Source: Sipunculus nudus | Lineage: Eukaryota > Annelida > Sipuncula > Golfingiida > Sipunculidae | DNA: 64,000 nt | Direction of reading: 5' to 3' | Assembly (NCBI GenBank): GCA_026874595.1 | Contig: CM049306.1 | Span: 82,360,142 to 82,424,141, forward strand | In this document: in pieces, positions 60,920 through 64,000 of the stretch | Position numbering within the stretch: the stretch's first letter is position 1 | How the letters are laid out: the number at the start of each line of letters is the position of its first letter | Translations under genes and position numbers: made by a program | Notes under the pieces: generated by a model | Seen by the model: only the letters and a program-made list of their open reading frames with translations | What the model was told of the DNA's origin: nothing | Databases searched by the model: none

Positions 60920-63900
60920 TTAGGAAACGCCTTCAAAAGGCGTAAGTGGAACATCATTTTTTAAACCTACCAAACTGTCAGCTTTCCATATTGTTTAAAC
61001 AGTATGCAAACATACACAAATATAAGCCCCTTACGGTGTCCAAGAAAAAAAAATCGGGTTTCCATGCCCAGATATATGCATTTGATTCGTTGTGGCTGTC
61101 ATTTTAAAAGCAACTTTTTTTCTAATTGATTCAATGAAAACTTAAGCATATTAGTCACACCTGCGCTCTGGTTGTATTTACGCAGTAAACCGCACGATAA
61201 AGTTGTTGTTACGTACGGCTGTAGCAGCATGGCTGCCTTAGACTCGCGCCCCTCGCGCTTATTTTGACAGATTTGAAGGATTGCCTTATGGACTTCGTTT
61301 AGGGGTTTCTTCTATTTAGTTCGTATCCTGGTGTACGTGGAAGTCGATGTGTAGAGCGTCGTCCCGGCTGAGAGATCAGTGTTACGCAAGATTTCCCAAG
61401 TGAAACATGCAGCGACATAATGAAATAGATGTCCGTATCAGCGAGAGATGAGATTTGTCTTCGAGTGCCAAATATATCACGGTTCTTACCTGTTACTGTA
61501 TTTGTCCTTTCCCCTATCCCCCAAACATCATTGTTTTTGTTTGGTTTGATGAAGGCATTGTCACATGAGGCTCAATTAACACTAGAAATCTTTAAAAAGG
61601 TTGCGGATTTAAACTAAATGTTTAATAAGTCATCCTCTGTAAAGCCGGAAAAAAAATTGTCTGGTTTAACATATATTATCAAGTATTGTCGATGTTTTCT
61701 GCAACTACATAAAAGAAATTCGGATTAAACGTTCAGATTAAACAAAAAGAATCTTTTATTGGGAAAATTCTCTACCCATTCTTTACTCAACAACAATATG
61801 CAGTTTTGAAATACTGTCAATAAAATATTATTAAAAAGAATTATAAAAATCAGTAAAGAATCAAGGTTATTTCAAAAGAAATAGCAAGAAATTAGTAAAA
61901 AAAAATTATTTCAACCCTTATCTTTTACTGGCAGGAAAACGCCTTTGCATTTTGTAGAGACCTCTACCAGTAATTTGTTTTATTATAGTTTTTTTTTTAA
62001 AGTCGGACCATGTACATAACGAAATCCAAAATAGTACGTGATTTACCATGTACAAGGCTAATCATTCAGCAAAAGAAATGGTTAGTAGTGAATGGTTTAC
62101 TGTCAAGACGTATTTCATGGGACCAGTCAGACAACTAGTATAGTAAGCGTTTCACAATCTACATATTTACCATAAGATTTTGAGACTATTAGTACTGAGT
62201 TATATACTGTCTACTGTTTTTGTTTGGGTGTGTATGAGAGGTTTCCTATCAGCGTGAACTTCATTCGACAGAAGAAGGTTCCAATAGACTAGTGAGGATT
62301 TACTAGCATACGTTTTTGTTGGTCAGACCGTGTTACCTGTATAGTAGCGAGTGATTGACCTTCTACATTTTTTTATTTGCAGAATGATATCTTCAGTCCT
62401 GAGAGATTCACTGTCTCTGGTTGTGAGTGATATCTGCTCTTTAGGTTTTTCTTTCACAGGCTGAAACCTCTAGGAGTGAAAGGTTGACTTTCAAGATGTT
62501 TTCATTCAGGCTTCCTTTTTGCACAGATGAGGTAGTTCGAAACATGAGAAAAAAAACACTCTCTGCCTTTGTTACGGGCTCTGTCATATATACCTAAAGG
62601 GCGAGCATCTTTCATTGAAAAAAAAAAGAATAAGCAAGTTTGTCTCATCACCTTATAGGCCCAAATAGGTAATCATGTTCAAACGTTCTTTTACATGGTT
62701 ATACATTATATATAACCAAGTGTTTTCAGAAAGTGATTACGCTCTTTCGTCCTTGGTTACTTTAGGATAATGGCAAGCTTGTTCTTATCTTGTGAAAGGA
62801 AAGCTCCTTGAATGATTAACTGCTAAGGGCTCAAATGGATTCCGCTCACTGTCAGGAAAACATGTATAGATTTTCCCCAGGTAATGTCGCAGTCCGAACG
62901 AGTACAGTTGCATCGTATAAGATTTACACAGATCAGCATATTTTTCACATCTTTTTTTCCCGGCTCTCACATGGCCTCCGGTGGTATGACAGGACTCCTC
63001 TCAAAAAAATGAAACAACTTTAAAACGTGAAGGTACAGCCTGGCACATAGTTAAGTACTTGCCTCCTAAATGGGACGCCGTTTAGTCTTGTTTCTTATCA
63101 GTCCATATCCAAATTAGCAGAGAACAAACGAGTGAAGCCAATGTGTTCAACAGCTGAAATATCAGGTTCTCAAGTAGGTATGAAAGGCTCTAAATGGTTC
63201 CATTATAATATATCTTCTGGTGTCTAAACTCCGATTTGTGTCCAGACGTGACAGGTACATTTAAATACAGCTATTTTTAAATAAATCCTCAACATTTGAT
63301 TGATTATATTTTTATCTGCGCAGACATTTATGTTGCCTTTATATATCTTACTTTCCCGTGTTGCAACATATATTCAGAAGTTTAAACTATGTGTATATGT
63401 GTATATGTTTATACGCGCACATGAAGACAAAACTATTTTAGCCCATATACGAGAACATGGAAATACAGTTTTAAGTCCTTACAGAAGAGCTTCCCGGGCA
63501 ATTCAAAGAATTACACTGTACCGAAAAGGAAATGTACGGCATATGAAATAGATTATTAGAGCAGGTGTATTAGCCTTCATTTTAATAAAATCATCTTCAT
63601 CCTCATTCAAAAGATAGTGACACCAAATGACGACAGATTAAACCTACAATATGTCACAGAAAGGCAGCGCTCTATGCATCTGCTAGAAAAAATATTTAAT
63701 TCTAATTAAATATTTCTGAAATATCCCAATTAAATGCTACATTAAACAGATTTCAGAAATTATAGTCTCCATGATAATTTCTCTTGAAAAAAAATGATAA
63801 CTGCAAAGAGATATCTACAAATTTGAGTTTCTTGACCTAATGATTCCCTGAATTTCATCGCCTCTTGTAAAGGAATTATAGATTAAAGCCCCCAATATGA

Positions 63901-64000
63901 CGTCCCAACTTTTTCCATCTGGTTCTGTTTTCTCGGAAGTCGCCCGCAGGGATTGTCTGGAAGCACTCGAGTGTCCAATAGGAGTGGTATTGGGTGGCCA
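60920..64000. other. unique non-coding DNA
   Basis: About 3 kb without a recognised gene or repeat. Frames are at most about 83 codons. Confidence 0.5.

Overview
This window looks like non-coding nuclear DNA from an invertebrate animal. It is AT-rich and packed with microsatellites, homopolymer G/C tracts, short terminal-inverted-repeat (TIR) elements and tRNA-derived SINEs. It has no bacterial-style gene packing and no open reading frame I can tie to a known protein. Several repeats (TTTCGCGA-rich MITEs, a CCCCCGC/GCGGGGG hairpin repeat, a repeat opening with CTGAGCTATAGCGATCAC, and SINEs with a GGAGGCGGTTA-type 3' end) resemble, from memory, bivalve mollusc repeats. That makes a marine mollusc my best guess. 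It is an inference, not a database result.

The largest structure is a satellite array at about 22.95-29.65 kb. It is built from a 35-bp monomer (roughly 190 copies) with a diverged left zone, a homogenised core, an abrupt right end and a nested higher-order period of 1294 bp (37 monomers minus one base).

Layout: 0-3 kb is AT-rich DNA with a MITE inserted into a (TA)n tract. A probable solo LTR lies at 3.0-3.8 kb. A ~1.4 kb tandemly organised repeat lies at 6.5-7.9 kb. A hairpin repeat, a TIR element and a trinucleotide tract lie at 9.3-10.8 kb. A 441-bp tandem duplication abutting a SINE lies at 14.4-15.6 kb. Microsatellite-bearing hAT-like elements lie at 16.0, 21.75 and 42.6 kb, and short hAT-like elements at 18.2 and 36.6 kb. 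A 32-bp minisatellite lies at 19.4-19.9 kb. GGACCGG-rich and TCGTA-rich repeats lie at 31.7-33.4 kb. A 490-bp polypyrimidine tract lies at 35.5-36.0 kb and a foldback element at 45.0 kb. Further SINEs lie at 52.3, 54.0 and 56.8 kb.

Between these are long unique stretches. A few are more GC-balanced and dense in homeodomain-like and Sox-like words (0.7-1.1, 22.2-22.4, 48.5-49.0, 53.0-53.4 and 56.0-56.1 kb). They could be conserved regulatory elements in a gene desert or a very large intron, but only alignment to related genomes could show that. A possible first-exon splice donor is noted near 59.6 kb. No convincing tRNA, rRNA, CRISPR array or protein gene was found, and no multi-gene system is visible.
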